Of a stretch of DNA of 64,000 nt, positions 45,806 through 57,204 are shown in pieces (positions within the stretch are counted from its first letter, which is position 1; each line of letters starts with the position of its first letter). The stretch is taken from NCBI GenBank assembly GCA_028583685.1, contig JAMXIF010000003.1:79710412-79774411 (forward strand). Reading direction: 5' to 3'. The notes under the pieces were generated by a model. That model was not told the DNA's origin and did no database searches. It saw only the letters and a program-made list of their open reading frames with translations. The position numbers and the translations under genes were made by a program. Source of the DNA: Petaurus breviceps papuanus (taxonomy: Eukaryota > Chordata > Mammalia > Diprotodontia > Petauridae).

Positions 45806-45859
45806 ACTCATGTATCCATCTTATTCATTCATTTTATGAGTTCTTCATTCCAGATAAAT

Positions 45860-46160
45860 TTGACCATTCTCTGAGCCCAAAATTCCATCTCTCACATCTA
45901 CAATATTGACAATAAATATCTCCCTTTCTGGTTACTTGTCTTGCTTCAAGGTTTGAATCAGGTACCATGTCCATGTAGTCTTTCCTGACCTCTCCTGTTA
46001 TTAGTGCTCTGTGTCTTTAATTTTTATTCTGCTTTAATTACAATATTTGTATACTTGTTGAATTCCCTCAATAGAATATAAGCTCTTTGAAGGACAGCAT
46101 TTGGCACAATGACTTATATACAGCAATCACTTACTGTATTGTTGTGGTTGAACTGCAAGT
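45860..46160 (+). repeat. L2 LINE 3' end
   Basis: GTAGTCTTTCCTGACCTCTCC, AATATAAGCTCTTTGAAGGAC, GGCACAATGACTTATATACA: L2 terminal order. Confidence 0.68.
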
Positions 46161-46669
46161 ATTAACCTATTGATTGAAGGAAGAGGTGAGAACTTGCTAA
46201 AATGACCAAAATGGAAAGAATGTCATTTATGGTTTCATATTTTGGTTTTCAAAATTTAAGGAATTATAATGAACTGCATTTAGTGACATTTTTCTTATCT
46301 CCAATATAATAAAAACAACTTATCTCAAGGTACATTTGTTGATAAAGATATTGCGAAGCAGAATGTCTCACCACTGAATGTGTAGCAAAGATCCCCAAAG
46401 TTTGATGAATGTATGATCCTTGAACATTAGTGGTATTTAAATTGTGTGGTAATTTAAATTTAAATTAAATCCATTAAATTTAAGTGGATGTGATGATATC
46501 AGTTGATTACTCATGAAGAAAGGAGAAACAAATGTTTTCAGTGATATACAATTGCAGCCTGATGGTTGAGTAATGATTTGTATTTTGAAATATTTTTGAG
46601 TAATTGGTTGAATAACATCATACTGTCCCAAAAGAGAGAATGCAACTTTCCAATGTGACATTTCACAGA
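46161..46669. other. no feature seen
   Basis: AT-rich intron with a TTTAAATT-rich patch at 46440-46490. Confidence 0.45.
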
Positions 46670-46715
46670 GACAAAGACTATCAAAGTTAGAAGAGACCTC
46701 ATAGATGAACTGGTC
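46670..46715 (+). repeat. ancient MIR/L3-like fragment
   Basis: AGTTAGAAGAGACCTCATAG then ATGAACTGGTC resembles the 'agagaccttagagatcatctagtcc' block of an old mammalian repeat. Confidence 0.5.
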
Positions 46716-46932
46716 CAGGAGTTCCTGACTTGGGACCTACAGAGCCCCAAGAACCATAGATAGATTTCAGGGGATCCATAAATTTGGATGGGGGAAATAT
46801 ATTTTTATTCTACTATAATTGGCTTACTTTGTAATCTTATGTATTTTAATTTATTAATTTAAAAACAATAATCTGAGGAGGGATTCATAGATTTTGCTAG
46901 CCTGGCAAAGGGGTTCAGGAAACACACACAAA
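46716..46932 (+). mobile_element. non-autonomous DNA transposon, probably hAT-type (copy 1)
   Basis: It starts CAGGAGTTCCTGACTTGGGA, has ATAGATTTCAGGGGATCCAT, TATAATTGGCTTACTTTGTA and AAAAACAATAATCTGAGGAG, and ends near GGCAAAGGGGTTCAGGA. This is the order of a short ancient mammalian MITE with a 'ggggtccatgg' repeat motif. It shares its central blocks with 57478-57620. Confidence 0.62.
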
Positions 46933-47045
46933 ATGAGTTAAAATCTGAATGTGAATCCTGGCTCCTACACTTACTGTGTAGGTCTAGAAGATTGTTTAAT
47001 TACTCTGACTTTCTGCTTACTCATCTGAAAATTTGCATTGCTTCC
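46933..47045 (+). repeat. MIR SINE fragment
   Basis: GAATGTGAATCCTGGCTCCT, ACACTTACTGTGTAGG, TTGTTTAATTACTCTGAC. Confidence 0.65.
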
Positions 47046-47489
47046 CCAATAGTTTTCACTTCCATGTAGCATAGTCATTGTACATTGATGGAATGGTGTG
47101 CATATGTTTTGACAAAATAATTAAAGATTAAATAAGTGACAGTGATATTGGGATGTTACAAATAAAATAGAAACTTGGGCTTATTTTTTTCTGAAAAAAG
47201 TTATAATTGTATGCTCCTACATCTCTCCATTGTCTAAGATTCTCTAATATTTTCTCTCTACATTACTATGTAATGTTATTAGAGGGGTAGGACAACATCA
47301 GCTTTTATATCTTCAAGTACGACCATTAAGCAAAAATAATGTCCATGGGTAGTTCTGGCAAGGATGAGGCATGAGGAGAAATATTTTAAATGGGAATTAA
47401 TAAGAGAGTAGACAAAGGGGTAGGGAAACTGAGGAGAAAGAAGGAGAAAGGAAGAAGACATAAAAAATAGTATTAAAGACCAACAAGAC
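47046..47489. other. no feature seen
   Basis: AT-rich intron without a named repeat. Confidence 0.45.
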
Positions 47490-47690
47490 TGAAAACCAGA
47501 AAATCCAAGGTCAAGATGCAGTTGTGCCACTAATTAGAACATAACCATGGGCAAGTCCCTTAAATGCTCAGAACAAAATAAATAAAAATTTTAAAAATAA
47601 AATAAATTTTAAAATGCTCAGAACCTCTGTTTTCTCATTTGTAAAATCAAGACTTTTGATCACACAATCCTAGTTCTATGATTACTTATA
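47490..47690 (+). repeat. MIR SINE with internal duplication
   Basis: GCCACTAATTAGAACATAACC, CATGGGCAAGTCCCTTAAATG, then AAATGCTCAGAAC occurs twice (47563 and 47612) around an A/T-rich spacer, then TCTGTTTTCTCATTTGTAAA. Confidence 0.72.
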
Positions 47691-48360
47691 TGACATTTTT
47701 ATGCCTATGGTACAAAATGTAGAATGTTGCTCAAATTGGGTCAGATGTCACTGAATAGTTTCAGCATCATAGGCTATCTGTACCTGTGTGGACCTTTGTT
47801 GTACCTTTAATTTTTTAAAATAAGCACTCACATCTTCAATGTTAATAAATAAAGATGCCTTTAATATAAGTTTAATCTGAATAGTTTAATTAGACTTCGC
47901 AATAGCTCAGGGTAATAGATTTCCTAGAATTGCTTAATAAGTTCCAACAGGAGGTGTTAAATAGGCTTGTCAAGTCTTGAAAGTATAATGAAGCTTCTGT
48001 AATCACCTCATTAAAATGTGAATAATCTCCCAAAATACTATAGAAATGATGAATTGACTTTCTATATTACATTAGTGTTGTAATGAGTTTGTGCATATAC
48101 AATTTAAAAAATGGAAGTGGTTACAAATGAGAAATCTAAATTTAAAAATGAAATAGAAGTCTGATCTCCTTTGCCAACAAATTGCTTGATATTTGTTAAA
48201 ATCAAAAGGAGACATATGAGGCAAGAAAAATAATAATTTACTTATCTATAACTAGGCAATGGTTCCTGTTGCAATTTCCTTATTGTGACCGCTTACTTGA
48301 GCATGGATTTGTGTGCCTATATGTATGTGTATGTGGGTTACATATACTTACTATAGCAGA
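47691..48360. other. intron without recognised repeats
   Basis: No exon. 47870-48080 is repeat-free and slightly less AT-rich. Confidence 0.4.
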
Positions 48361-48417
48361 GACATCATCACCATCATCATCATCATCATCATCATCGCCA
48401 TCATCATCATCATCATA
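48361..48417. repeat. (CAT)n microsatellite
   Basis: About 18 CAT/CAC/CGC triplets abutting the start of the antisense MIR. The poly-Asp frame on minus is an artefact. Confidence 0.93.
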
Positions 48418-48676
48418 GCTAACATTCATATAGTACTTACTATGTGCCAAACATTGTACTAAGTCCTTTACAATTATCATTTCACTTGATCCTCATAGCA
48501 ACCTTGGGAGGTAGATGCTATTAGTATCTGCATTTTATAGATGAGGGAAACTGAGGCAAACAGATAAAATGACTTGACCAAAGTCACCCAGCTCTTAAAT
48601 GTATGAAGTTGGAACTGAATGCAGATGTTCCTGACTCTAGGGCAAGATCTCTATTTATTGCATCAATTTGCTACCC
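48418..48676 (-). repeat. MIR SINE, full length
   Basis: On plus: TAGTACTTACTATGTGCCAA, CTTGATCCTCATAGCAACCT, GAGGGAAACTGAGGCAAACA, CAAAGTCACCCAGCTCTTAA. Confidence 0.85.
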
Positions 48677-49439
48677 TTAATCTACCAGTGGCTCATTTAG
48701 TAATTCTGGAATAACTTTTCTGACAAAAATTTAAAATGAATTTAGGATGAATTTTGATAGGTGAATTAAATAAGGAAGACTTTTTAAACTGATTGTTACT
48801 ATAAAATCTCGAAACATTAGGAGTTGTACCTCACATGTCTCAAATACTTCTCTTTATAGTTAAGCAATGCAATAGTGCCATCTTTTTCTCGAGAAGTACT
48901 AAGAATTTGCTTTCGAGTATGCTGATGAAGACATTTTTGACAAGTTGAAAGCTTTTAACTTTGCCTCTAATTAGGATATTCAGGAGTCATTTAAATAAAA
49001 TGTTCCCATGTAACATGATGTATTCTTTACTGTGTTTATATCTTTATGACAGGAAGCATTTATGATAAGAAGGTTATAAAAATATTGCCCCATCAGTATA
49101 CCTGACTGACCAAATCATTTGATCACTCTATTGGTGACAATAGAAAGTAGATACCATTCTGTTTTGTCAGCAAGAGGATGTTTTTTTTTAAAGAAAGCAA
49201 ATGATTATTGTAAATTGAATATAGTAGAAATATTCTCTGGGGTTGTTTTATACCACTGCCATTGGGCATGGGCCCAAGGATTGGTTGATGAATAGCAGAA
49301 TTCATATGATATAAGAAAGATCCATGTTTCCCTTCTCCTTTGCTTCACTCAAATCATCATTAAATATTTTGTTTCCCCTTACAAAAGACCTGTAGTTCTA
49401 TGCAATTAAATAAATATTGGTTAGTTATCTACTAAGTGC
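48677..49439. other. intron, no feature seen
   Basis: No exon, named repeat or RNA gene. Confidence 0.45.
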
Positions 49440-50630
49440 AAAATTGAGCTTGGTGCAGGTGATAGAAGTAACCATGAAAAATAGCATTCCCTCAAGGCTT
49501 TGCCCCAGGCCCTCTTCCCATTTTTCAACATACTATCTGCTTTGGAGATCTCATCAGCTCTTATGGGCTCAATTATTATCACTATGCATGTGATTCTCAG
49601 ATCCATTTACCCAGCCCTAATCTCTCTCCTGAGCTATAGTTTTGCTTTACCAACTGCCTTTTGGATTTCTCAGAATTTCCTGTAAACATCTCAAGTTAAA
49701 TATGACCAAATAAAAACTCACAATTGTTTTTCAAAAACCCTCCCCTTCCTGTCTTCTCTATTGTTGTCATTTTCTTTTACTGTTATATGTTGGTGCCACC
49801 ATCTTCCCATTAACACAGGCCTGGGACTTTGGTGTTGTCATTGATTCCTCACTGAACTCAATTCACATACAGTATGGTTGTCAAATTTTGTTGTTTCTAC
49901 ATATCATCTTTCATTTATGTCCACTTCTGTTTGCTCAGACAGCCACACCCTTGTTTAGTCTTAATGACCTCTTGACTGGACTATTGTAATGGGTTTCTAA
50001 TCATTCTCTCTTCCTCAACTATCTCCCCACTTCAATCTATCCTCCACTCAGCTGCCAATGTGTTGGGTTTTTTTTAAAGCCTGGATCTGACTATGTCATC
50101 CTGTAGTCAATAAAGTACACTGGCTGTCTAGTACCTCCAAGATCAATTAAAGAGTCCTCTAATTGACTCTTAGGGTACTTTCCCCCCTTCCCTTCCCTTG
50201 TACATACTCCTCTCATACTTCTCAACACAATCAATATTCTAACTATACTGGCTTATTTTCTGTTCTTTTGTCCAGATACTTCAACTCCTGTGTCTGTGCC
50301 TTTTCACTGGCTATAGAATTCTCTCCCTGATAGAATTCTCTCCCTCCACATCTTTACCTATTACCTCCTCCAGCTCCCTTCAGAAATCAGCTCAAATTCT
50401 GCATCTGAAGGATGCCTTTCTCTTCTTCCCAACTGCTAGGATTTTCCCCTTTAAGATTACTTTTTATCTCCCTTGTATATATCTTGTATTTTTCCTAGTT
50501 ATTTACATGTTGCTTCCACTATTAGAATATGAGATTTTGAAGACAAGGACTTTTCCCTGATTTCTCTAAATTCTCAGAACTTATCACAATGCCTCGCACA
50601 TAGTTAGCACTAATAAACATCGGGTAAATG
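49440..50630 (+). mobile_element. L2 LINE, RT end to 3' terminus
   Basis: TATGGGCTCAATTATTATCA with CTATGCATGTGATTCTCAGAT (YADDSQI region), GGTGTTGTCATTGATTCCTC (the GVILDSS block), TGACTGGACTATTGTAATGG, CTCAGCTGCCAATGTGTTGG, AATCAGCTCAAATTCTGCAT and CTCGCACATAGTTAGCACTA follow the L2 consensus over more than 1.1 kb. It is heavily mutated, with no open frame. Confidence 0.85.
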
Positions 50631-50891
50631 CCCTCTAGCAGCTAGTTAGTGCGGTGGGTAGAGCGCTGTGCATGATGCCACAAAGACTCATCTTCCTGAG
50701 TTCAAATCTAGCCTCTGACAAACTAGCTAGGTAACCCTGGGCAAATCCCACTTAACCTTGTTTGCCTCAGTTCCTTATCTGTAAAATGAGCTGGAGAAGG
50801 AAATGACAAACTACTCTAGTGTCTTTACCAAGAAAACCTCAAATGGGGTCACAAAGAGTAACTGAAATAACTGAACAATAACAACAACAAA
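50631..50891 (+). repeat. MAR1-type SINE, full length
   Basis: GCAGCTAGTTAGTGCGGTGG (head), AACCCTGGGCAAATCCCACT, TGAGCTGGAGAAGGAAATGA, AATGGGGTCACAAAGAGTAA, then (AAC)n. Inserted at the 3' end of the L2, whose last bases (TACTTATTGATGGACTGAA) follow it. Confidence 0.9.
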
Positions 50892-50929
50892 ATACTTATT
50901 GATGGACTGAATTAGTGACATTACAAAGC

Positions 50930-51095
50930 CTACAATATATCTGGTACAGTGGTGGAACGGAATCAAAGGACCTGGGTTTAAAATCTAAGATCTTCCACTG
51001 AACCTCTCTAGGTCTAGCCCTTTCTGCATCTGTAAAATAACAGAGTTGGTCTAAATGGTCTTCTAATTTCTAAATTCTTGATCCTATGTTCTAGT
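50930..51095 (+). repeat. MIR SINE fragment
   Basis: GGACCTGGGTTTAAAATCTAA, CTGCATCTGTAAAATAACAG, GTTGGTCTAAATGGTCTTC. Confidence 0.7.
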
Positions 51096-51153
51096 AAGCT
51101 GAAGAGATATTCAAGAATAGTATAAATATTTGTAGACAGCTAGGTATATTTTG

Positions 51154-51311
51154 CTTATTTTTGGAGGGGGGAGGGCAGGGCAATTAGGGTTAAGTGACTT
51201 GCCCAAGGTCACAAGGCTAGGAAGTGTTAAGTGTCTGCGGTCACATTTGAACTCAGGTCCTCCTGACTCCAGGGCCAGTGCTCTATTCACTGTGCTACCT
51301 AGCTACCCCAA
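51154..51311 (-). repeat. WSINE-type SINE
   Basis: On plus: GGAGGGGGGAGGGCAGGGCA to TGTGCTACCTAGCTACCCC. Target-site duplication CTAGGTATATTTTG (51140-51153) and CTAGGTACATTTTG (51312-51325), one mismatch. Confidence 0.93.
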
Positions 51312-51699
51312 CTAGGTACATTTTGAAGGAAAAGAATATATACATGGAATCTGAAGCTGGATTTGGGAATTAATATCCTATACAGATTAATGTTTTTATA
51401 ATAGATTTCTGAGTTCACATATGATCTTTCCCACTGTTAGTCTTCTAAAAAGGTAAAGTGTTGCTTTTGTCAAAAGACCATTTAAAATATATATTTCAAT
51501 TTTACTATGAGTTGTTAGAAATAGAAATTGAACTTGAACACATTCCTATAAAAATAGATTGCTGCATGAAAAAGTACATTTCGTTAGTTCTATATTTAAT
51601 TACTGATTACCTACCTTCTATTACTGCAAAATGGTTTTCAGAATGAAATTTATTAATCACTATATGCAAAGCACTGTGCTACGTAATGAAATAGATATG
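51312..51699. other. intron; short ancient repeat near the end
   Basis: No exon. TATATGCAAAGCACTGTGCT at 51661 is the ancient-repeat block. Confidence 0.45.
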
Positions 51700-51954
51700 G
51701 TTGTTGTTCACTTGTTTCAATCATCTCTGACTCTTTGTGACCCCAGTTGGGGTTTTCTTGACAAAGATACTGGAATCTTTTGCTATTTCCTCCTCTAGGT
51801 CATTTTACAGATGAGGAAATTGAGGTAAATGAGGTTAAGTGACTTATCCAGGCTCACAGAGCTTGAAAGTGTCTAAGACCAGATTTGAACTCAAAAAGAT
51901 GATTCTTCTTGACACTAGGCCCAGCACCCTATTTACTGTACCACCTAGTTGTCC
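51700..51954 (-). repeat. MAR1-type SINE, full length
   Basis: On plus: TTGTTGTTCACTTGTTTCAA, GACCCCAGTTGGGGTTTTCT, GGTTAAGTGACTTATCCAGG, TGTACCACCTAGTTGTCC. Confidence 0.9.
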
Positions 51955-51959
51955 AAGGA

Positions 51960-52070
51960 GGAAAAAGTGTGCGCATGTCTGTGTGTGTAATATAATATGT
52001 CATATTATAGTATATTAAATTCATGTGTATACCCATGCATATATGTATATATGTACAGAAAGAGAGAGAG
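51960..52070. repeat. TG/TA microsatellite ending in (GA)n
   Basis: Impure dinucleotide and tetranucleotide blocks. Confidence 0.78.
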
Positions 52071-52929
52071 TTTTTACTCATTCAGAGCCTAGTATGACAT
52101 TTAACATTTTTTGAGAGAAATAATTTCTGGGTAATTAGTTGTTTTATTAATATTACCAGTATTTTAATAAAAATAGGTCAGTGGAACTCTCAAATGACAA
52201 AGACAATCATGGGAGTGGGCTTACAGTTTATATGCCCTTGGAAGAGGGATTTTCCTTAGGGTGGCAATCAACTGTTGGGTTAACAAGTAATGAAAGAGAA
52301 TGAATATTACAATGAGGGGGGAACATATTCTAATGAACTTTGATTATGTCTTTTCTTCTACATTATCCCGAATCTTGGGCAATTTAAACAAAGAATTTAT
52401 CCTCATCCAAATCTGAGTAGAAAGTTGGGTGGGGTCTAACAGATTGAGGAAAACTAATTTAATCTCTGTATCAGTAATGTCCTTCAAGAGACTGAACATT
52501 GAAATGAAGATTATGGAAAAAGTGGGAACTTTCGATCTCCCTAAATCATTGGTTATTAGTAATCAATCATTTCTCTAACTAGCATGTGGTAAACATTTAA
52601 TAAATGCTTGTTGACAGTGTCAAAATCATTTTCATTCTATCATACATACATAGGGTTGTGTGAGAGAGTTCTAGGTAGGGGCAGGTTGGATAGGTATCTT
52701 ACAGTATTAAATGCTAAAAAAGAAACATGTTCCTTAATTCAGTGATTAGTTAAGCACATGTCCTAGAGATGAAAGGATTTCATTGGTCTTGTCAATAGCG
52801 TCTGTCATATCACTTGAGGTCTAGTTTAGTCCCAAGAAAATCCAACCCTGATCCTAAAGCAAACCAGGAAACCTGACAAACGACCATCTGTAAAAGAACA
52901 ATGAGCAAAAATACCTCTTAGATGATAGT
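52071..52929. other. intron; one short L2/L3 terminus
   Basis: AACATTTAATAAATGCTTGTTGAC at 52591 is an L2/L3 terminal fragment. Nothing else was recognised. Confidence 0.45.
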
Positions 52930-53625
52930 GAAGCTAATGACCTTGGCATTAGCCTCGACTTTACCCTGGTTAAGGTCCTCATCATCTCATGCTTGGACTA
53001 CTGCAGGAGCTATCTCATTGGTCTACTCACCCCAAACCTTTGCCACTCTAGTCAGTGTTCCACTCAGTTGCCAAAATGATTTTCCTAACATAGTCTGACT
53101 GTGTTGCTCTCTTACTCAATAAACTCCACATCCCTCTGTAACGTCCAGGATCACATATAAAATATTCCATTTGACTTTTTTAAACCTTCACAGCCTAACC
53201 TTTCCTATCTTTGCAGTATTCTTTACTTTACATGTTTATTAAGCTTTATAAACCCTTTGATGACCCTGTCTTTGTTCCTTGTGCTTGACCAAAATTCCAC
53301 CTCTTGACTCCCTGCCTTTCCAATGGTTCTCCCACCATACCTGCAATGCTATCCTCTCTTATGTAACTCTGCCTCCTAGCTTCCCAGGCTCCCTTCAAGA
53401 ACCAGCTCAAATTCTAAATCAAATTCTAAATTCAAAATCTTCCCTTTGTACTAAACTGTAGTTTATCTCCTGTTTGATCATAGTTTGCATGTTTTATCCC
53501 CCATTAGGATGTCAATTTCTTTAGATCAGGGGCTATTTTTTAATGCCTTTCTTTGTACTTCTAGCACTTAGCATAATACCTTACATACAGTCAATACTTA
53601 ATAAATCCTTGTTTGCTGACAAGTA
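52930..53625 (+). mobile_element. L2 LINE 3' part
   Basis: CATGCTTGGACTACTGCAGG, TTCCACTCAGTTGCCAAAAT, CTTCAAGAACCAGCTCAAAT, TGTACTTCTAGCACTTAGCA and ACTTAATAAATCCTTGTTTG: L2 order to the terminus. Confidence 0.85.
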
Positions 53626-53869
53626 ATTAGACCTCCTCGATGACCCTAATTTTTTTTGTATGTCCTTGAGTTCTTGCCTTATGCTTCCACTCTATATACC
53701 AGAAGTACTCCATATTTATCCATCACGATTGCTACCTGGTACAATACACAAATATCCAAATATAGGATACATTGTTATATTACTAACAAAGTTCTGAAAG
53801 GTAAACCATCTTGATCTGGATTGTAAGAATTGTTTTCAAATGAAGAAATGAGCTTTTTTCCCATTTTCT

Positions 53870-54037
53870 TTCTTTCTTTCTATTTTTTTTTAAAGCAGTT
53901 GGGGTTAAGGAACTTGCTCAAGGTTACATGGCCAGGTGTTTGTGGGTGGGTGCTAAGTGTCTGAGCCCAGATTCAATCCCCAGATCATCCCGACACTGGG
54001 GCCAGTGCTCTTACTCGCTGTGCTTCCTGGCTGCCCC
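53870..54037 (-). repeat. tRNA-derived SINE, divergent subfamily
   Basis: It shares TAAAGCAGTTGGGGTTAAGG, GAGCCCAGATTCAATCCCC and GATCATCCCGACA with the copy at 620-774, setting these two apart from the other SINEs. Target-site duplication TTTTCCCATTTTC / TTTCCCCATTTTC at 53856 and 54039. Confidence 0.9.
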
Positions 54038-54071
54038 CTTTCCCCATTTTCAATGGGAAATTTATTTGACT

Positions 54072-54238
54072 AATTTTTTTTTTTACTTTTGCAGGGGGGA
54101 AGGCAGGGCTATTGGGGTTAAGGGACTTGCCCAAAGTCACATGGCTAATAAGTGTTAAGAGTCTGAGGTTGGATTTAAACACAGGTCCTCCTGACTCCAG
54201 GGCTGGTGCTCTATTCACTATGCCACCTAGCTGCCCCC
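54072..54238 (-). repeat. WSINE-type SINE
   Basis: On plus: GGGGGGAAGGCAGGGCTATT to ATGCCACCTAGCTGCCCCC. Target-site duplication ATTTGACT at 54064-54071 and 54239-54246. It lies about 140 bases upstream of the third exon. Confidence 0.92.
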
Positions 54239-54380
54239 ATTTGACTTTTTAAAAACACTTCTGTAAAATTGTGTTGCAAAACAATGGATATAACATCTTT
54301 TAATCAAGTTATGATTTTTCTTAAATTATGTCTTAAATCTATCTTCTAGATAAATAAATTATATATAAATTTTCTCCCAG

Positions 54381-54547
54381 CTTAAAGATGGAGCCCAAGA
54401 GTAAAGGATTAAAACAGCAGCAACAACAACATAAGAAGCTTCTAGCTGCAATGTTATCCCAAGATTCTTTTGAATCCATCCACAGTCCCACACCATCTGT
54501 AACAGAAGAAGATATTGACAATGAAGATGATGCAATGGAATTGCTGG
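54381..54547 (+). CDS. candidate coding exon, unidentified host gene
   Basis: The acceptor is TTTTCTCCCAG and the donor is GG|GTAATT. The 167-nt segment takes one base to finish the codon left open by the exon at 43837 (AG+C, Ser), then reads [17 protein letters not shown], then [16 protein letters not shown], and ends [15 protein letters not shown] plus one base, so the following intron is phase 1. It has a basic half with a five-glutamine run, a short amphipathic-looking stretch (KKLLAAML), a Ser/Pro segment and a strongly acidic end. This looks like a regulatory or disordered region, not a globular enzyme. No membrane segment is seen. The following exon is not in the window or was not recognised. 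Confidence 0.85.
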
Positions 54548-56529
54548 GTAATTTTAAAAATTAATAATTCATCTTTCTTCCTTTTTTTCTTGTATTGTAA
54601 AAAGTGACGTAACTAAGTGATGTTAAAAGTTAGCTTTTCCCACAGCGGGTAAAAAACCATTGCATACATTTGTCAGTCTTTCACTGAAAGTTGTAAGTCA
54701 GTTTGGCTTAAAATCATGGATTTCTTTCCTCTTAAACACCTCAAGTACTTATCAGAACAAATTTAATCTTTGTATATGCAGTCTACTTTCTCATCATTTT
54801 TGCCTCTGGTTATTTTGAAATCAAGTTTTATTCTGTGTAAATGAGGGGAAAATGCAAACTTGTCTACAGTATGCTCCATTCGTATTTTCTGGTTGGCTTC
54901 TGGGAATCTATTTTCTTCTATAAATATATACAAGTACAGTTAGTCATCTCTGCCCACTCATCCCAAAAGAATTTGCTTTGTTCCTGTGATATTTTGGAAA
55001 ACAGAACAAGACGGCTTATTAATTAATGTCCCTCGTCCGCCATAAAAGAAGAGGTCATCCATTGTAATGAATTTTTACTGGGCAAATACCAGGAGAGGGA
55101 TCTGCAATGTGCTATCGTTCAAAATAAAACTAATCAATGCAGTGGGTATTAAAATGCATATTCACTTATTGCAAGGAAATAATTATATATTTTCTTATAT
55201 TTAAAGCTGCTATCCTCCTAGTCTCTTAAGAAACACAAGTGTGCTTTAGAGCCCTGCCAAAACCGAAGGAAAAACAATTTCATTTGATCAAGAGCAATAT
55301 AGAAGTGAAAAAATGTTTAATGAGATAGGGATTAATTATTTCTAATCCAATCATGTGATTTTACTAGAAAAAACAACTTCCACATTATCACTAGCACCTT
55401 ATTATGGTCATAGAAAGAATGAATATGAATACTAGAAAGCTCTAGTAACTTGAAATACTGGATAAAATTTTGTTAGACATTTGTTACAAAGCAATACAGA
55501 GCAAGATGTTTTCTAATTTTTTTAAAAAAACTTAGTTTTATAAGCTAAAAACCATAAAATACAACCTTTCTAAGTATAGCATATGACACTTGCTACTTTT
55601 CTGAGCCACAGGTTCATTAGGCCAAAATTGATAGATTCTCTAATATTTTCCTAAATTAATAATGACTGCTTTCACTGACATAAGGAGTATACAAACACAC
55701 ATTCACATACATATACATAGACAAATATACTGACATTCGTATACATCTAGATGACTTTGGGGTTACTAGCATGTTAACTTTAAAAGAAAGCAATTAATAT
55801 TAATAAGATATTATCCTCAGATACATTTGTAATGCATGGACAAACAACTGGACTTAACAACAAAACCAATGGAAAAGAACGACTTTTTTTTTTTTAACAT
55901 GAGGGTAGACTGTTAAAGGAAGTTGTTATTGTTATGTTTGTCAATGATAATGTTTTTGCTTGTGGTTTTTGCATAGAATTATAGGTCCAAGTGGGATCTT
56001 TAGGAATATTCTTTCCCATTACTGCTCCAAATAAGAGGACATCAAACTTCAAATAGACTTGTGTCATTTAAAATCTTCAGGGATAAAACATTTACAAGTT
56101 CTACCAGAATGATTCTTTTAGAGTAACTCAGTCTGAGAATGGCTCTAAAAAGAACCTTTGATCCCTACCCTTACACCAAATCATTTGTATGACTGATGTT
56201 CTGACGAGCATTGCATAGCTACATAGAGTTAAAAGATTCTATATCTTTAATACCCCATTAGCTTTCATCCACATAACTTCATTCATTCATCTAAGCATTT
56301 ATTAAGCATCCACTTCCTTCAGTGTATTATACTTGGTGCCAAGAGAAAGGAAAAGAAAAAAAAGGAAAGAAGAGAAAAATAAATGAAACAGTTCCTAAAG
56401 GACTTCATATTCTTAAATCTTTCATCTAACAACAATTTAGCTGAAGTTTTACATTTTGGTTTTTCTTCTTCTAATTGAAATTTATTTAATTTCACTTATA
56501 ATTAGTCAGGATGAACCCAGTTGAAATAG
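54548..56529. other. intron with few recognisable repeats
   Basis: No further exon was recognised. 55015-55290 is repeat-free, with retained CpGs (AATGTCCCTCGTCCGCCATA, CAAAACCGAAGG), and is a candidate for conserved non-coding DNA. Confidence 0.45.
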
Positions 56530-56700
56530 TTATTCTCGGGGCGACTAGGTGGCACAGTTAATAGGGCACTGGTCCTGGAGTCAAGGAGGACTTGGGTTCA
56601 GATCTGGCCTCAGCCCCTTATCATAGAAAATAGCCGTGTGACCTTGGGCAAGTCACTTAACCCCAACTGCCCTCCAAAAAGCAAAAAAAAAAAAAAAAAG
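56530..56700 (+). repeat. WSINE-type SINE, full length
   Basis: GGGGCGACTAGGTGGCACAG, GACTTGGGTTCAGATCTGGC, TTGGGCAAGTCACTTAACCC and an A17 tail. Flanks AGTTATTCTC and AAGTATTCTC are a near-perfect target-site duplication. The long A tail suggests a young copy. Confidence 0.93.
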
Positions 56701-57204
56701 AAAGAAGTATTCTCTTGAACATCAGTTAATTGACATTTAGATTTGTATTATACTGTTGTATTCCTACCCCTCCTTTTCATTCTTAGGGGAAGAAGTTTGT
56801 AACTTCCAATTTTGCTATAATACCTACAATGGAAGTATCCACATTGAGTCAAAGGCCATTTCAGAACTGTTCCCTCTTAAGAAGTATTTCCTCCAAATAT
56901 TTCTTTTTAAAGTCGATATAATCTGAGAGTATCGGGGGTAGGTAGACCTCAAGTCAGGAAACAATCTTTCATTTTGTACTTTCAATTCTTTCAGCGCCAT
57001 CTACATAAGCACATAGCTAGAATAAAAAGGGCACAAAGGAGGGGTTATGACTACATGAAAAGTCTGGACTCCTAAGTACTTTGTAGTTCAAATGACATTT
57101 TTCTGACATTATTTGGAGCATTTGGATTCTGTATTGTTATCCCATAGGTATGTGATTTGTGACTTTCCCCTCCAATTGGCAATAGGATTTGTTTTAGTAA
57201 GAGT
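56701..57204. other. no feature seen
   Basis: Intronic sequence. No exon or named repeat was recognised. Confidence 0.45.

Noticed and set aside
48361-48417. CRISPR-like spaced repeats
   Set aside because: Plain trinucleotide microsatellite in a mammalian intron; no spacers.
48280-48480. Poly-aspartate minus frame
   Set aside because: Translation of the (CAT)n microsatellite.
49500-49685. 61-residue plus frame
   Set aside because: It is remnant L2 reverse transcriptase sequence, not a host gene.
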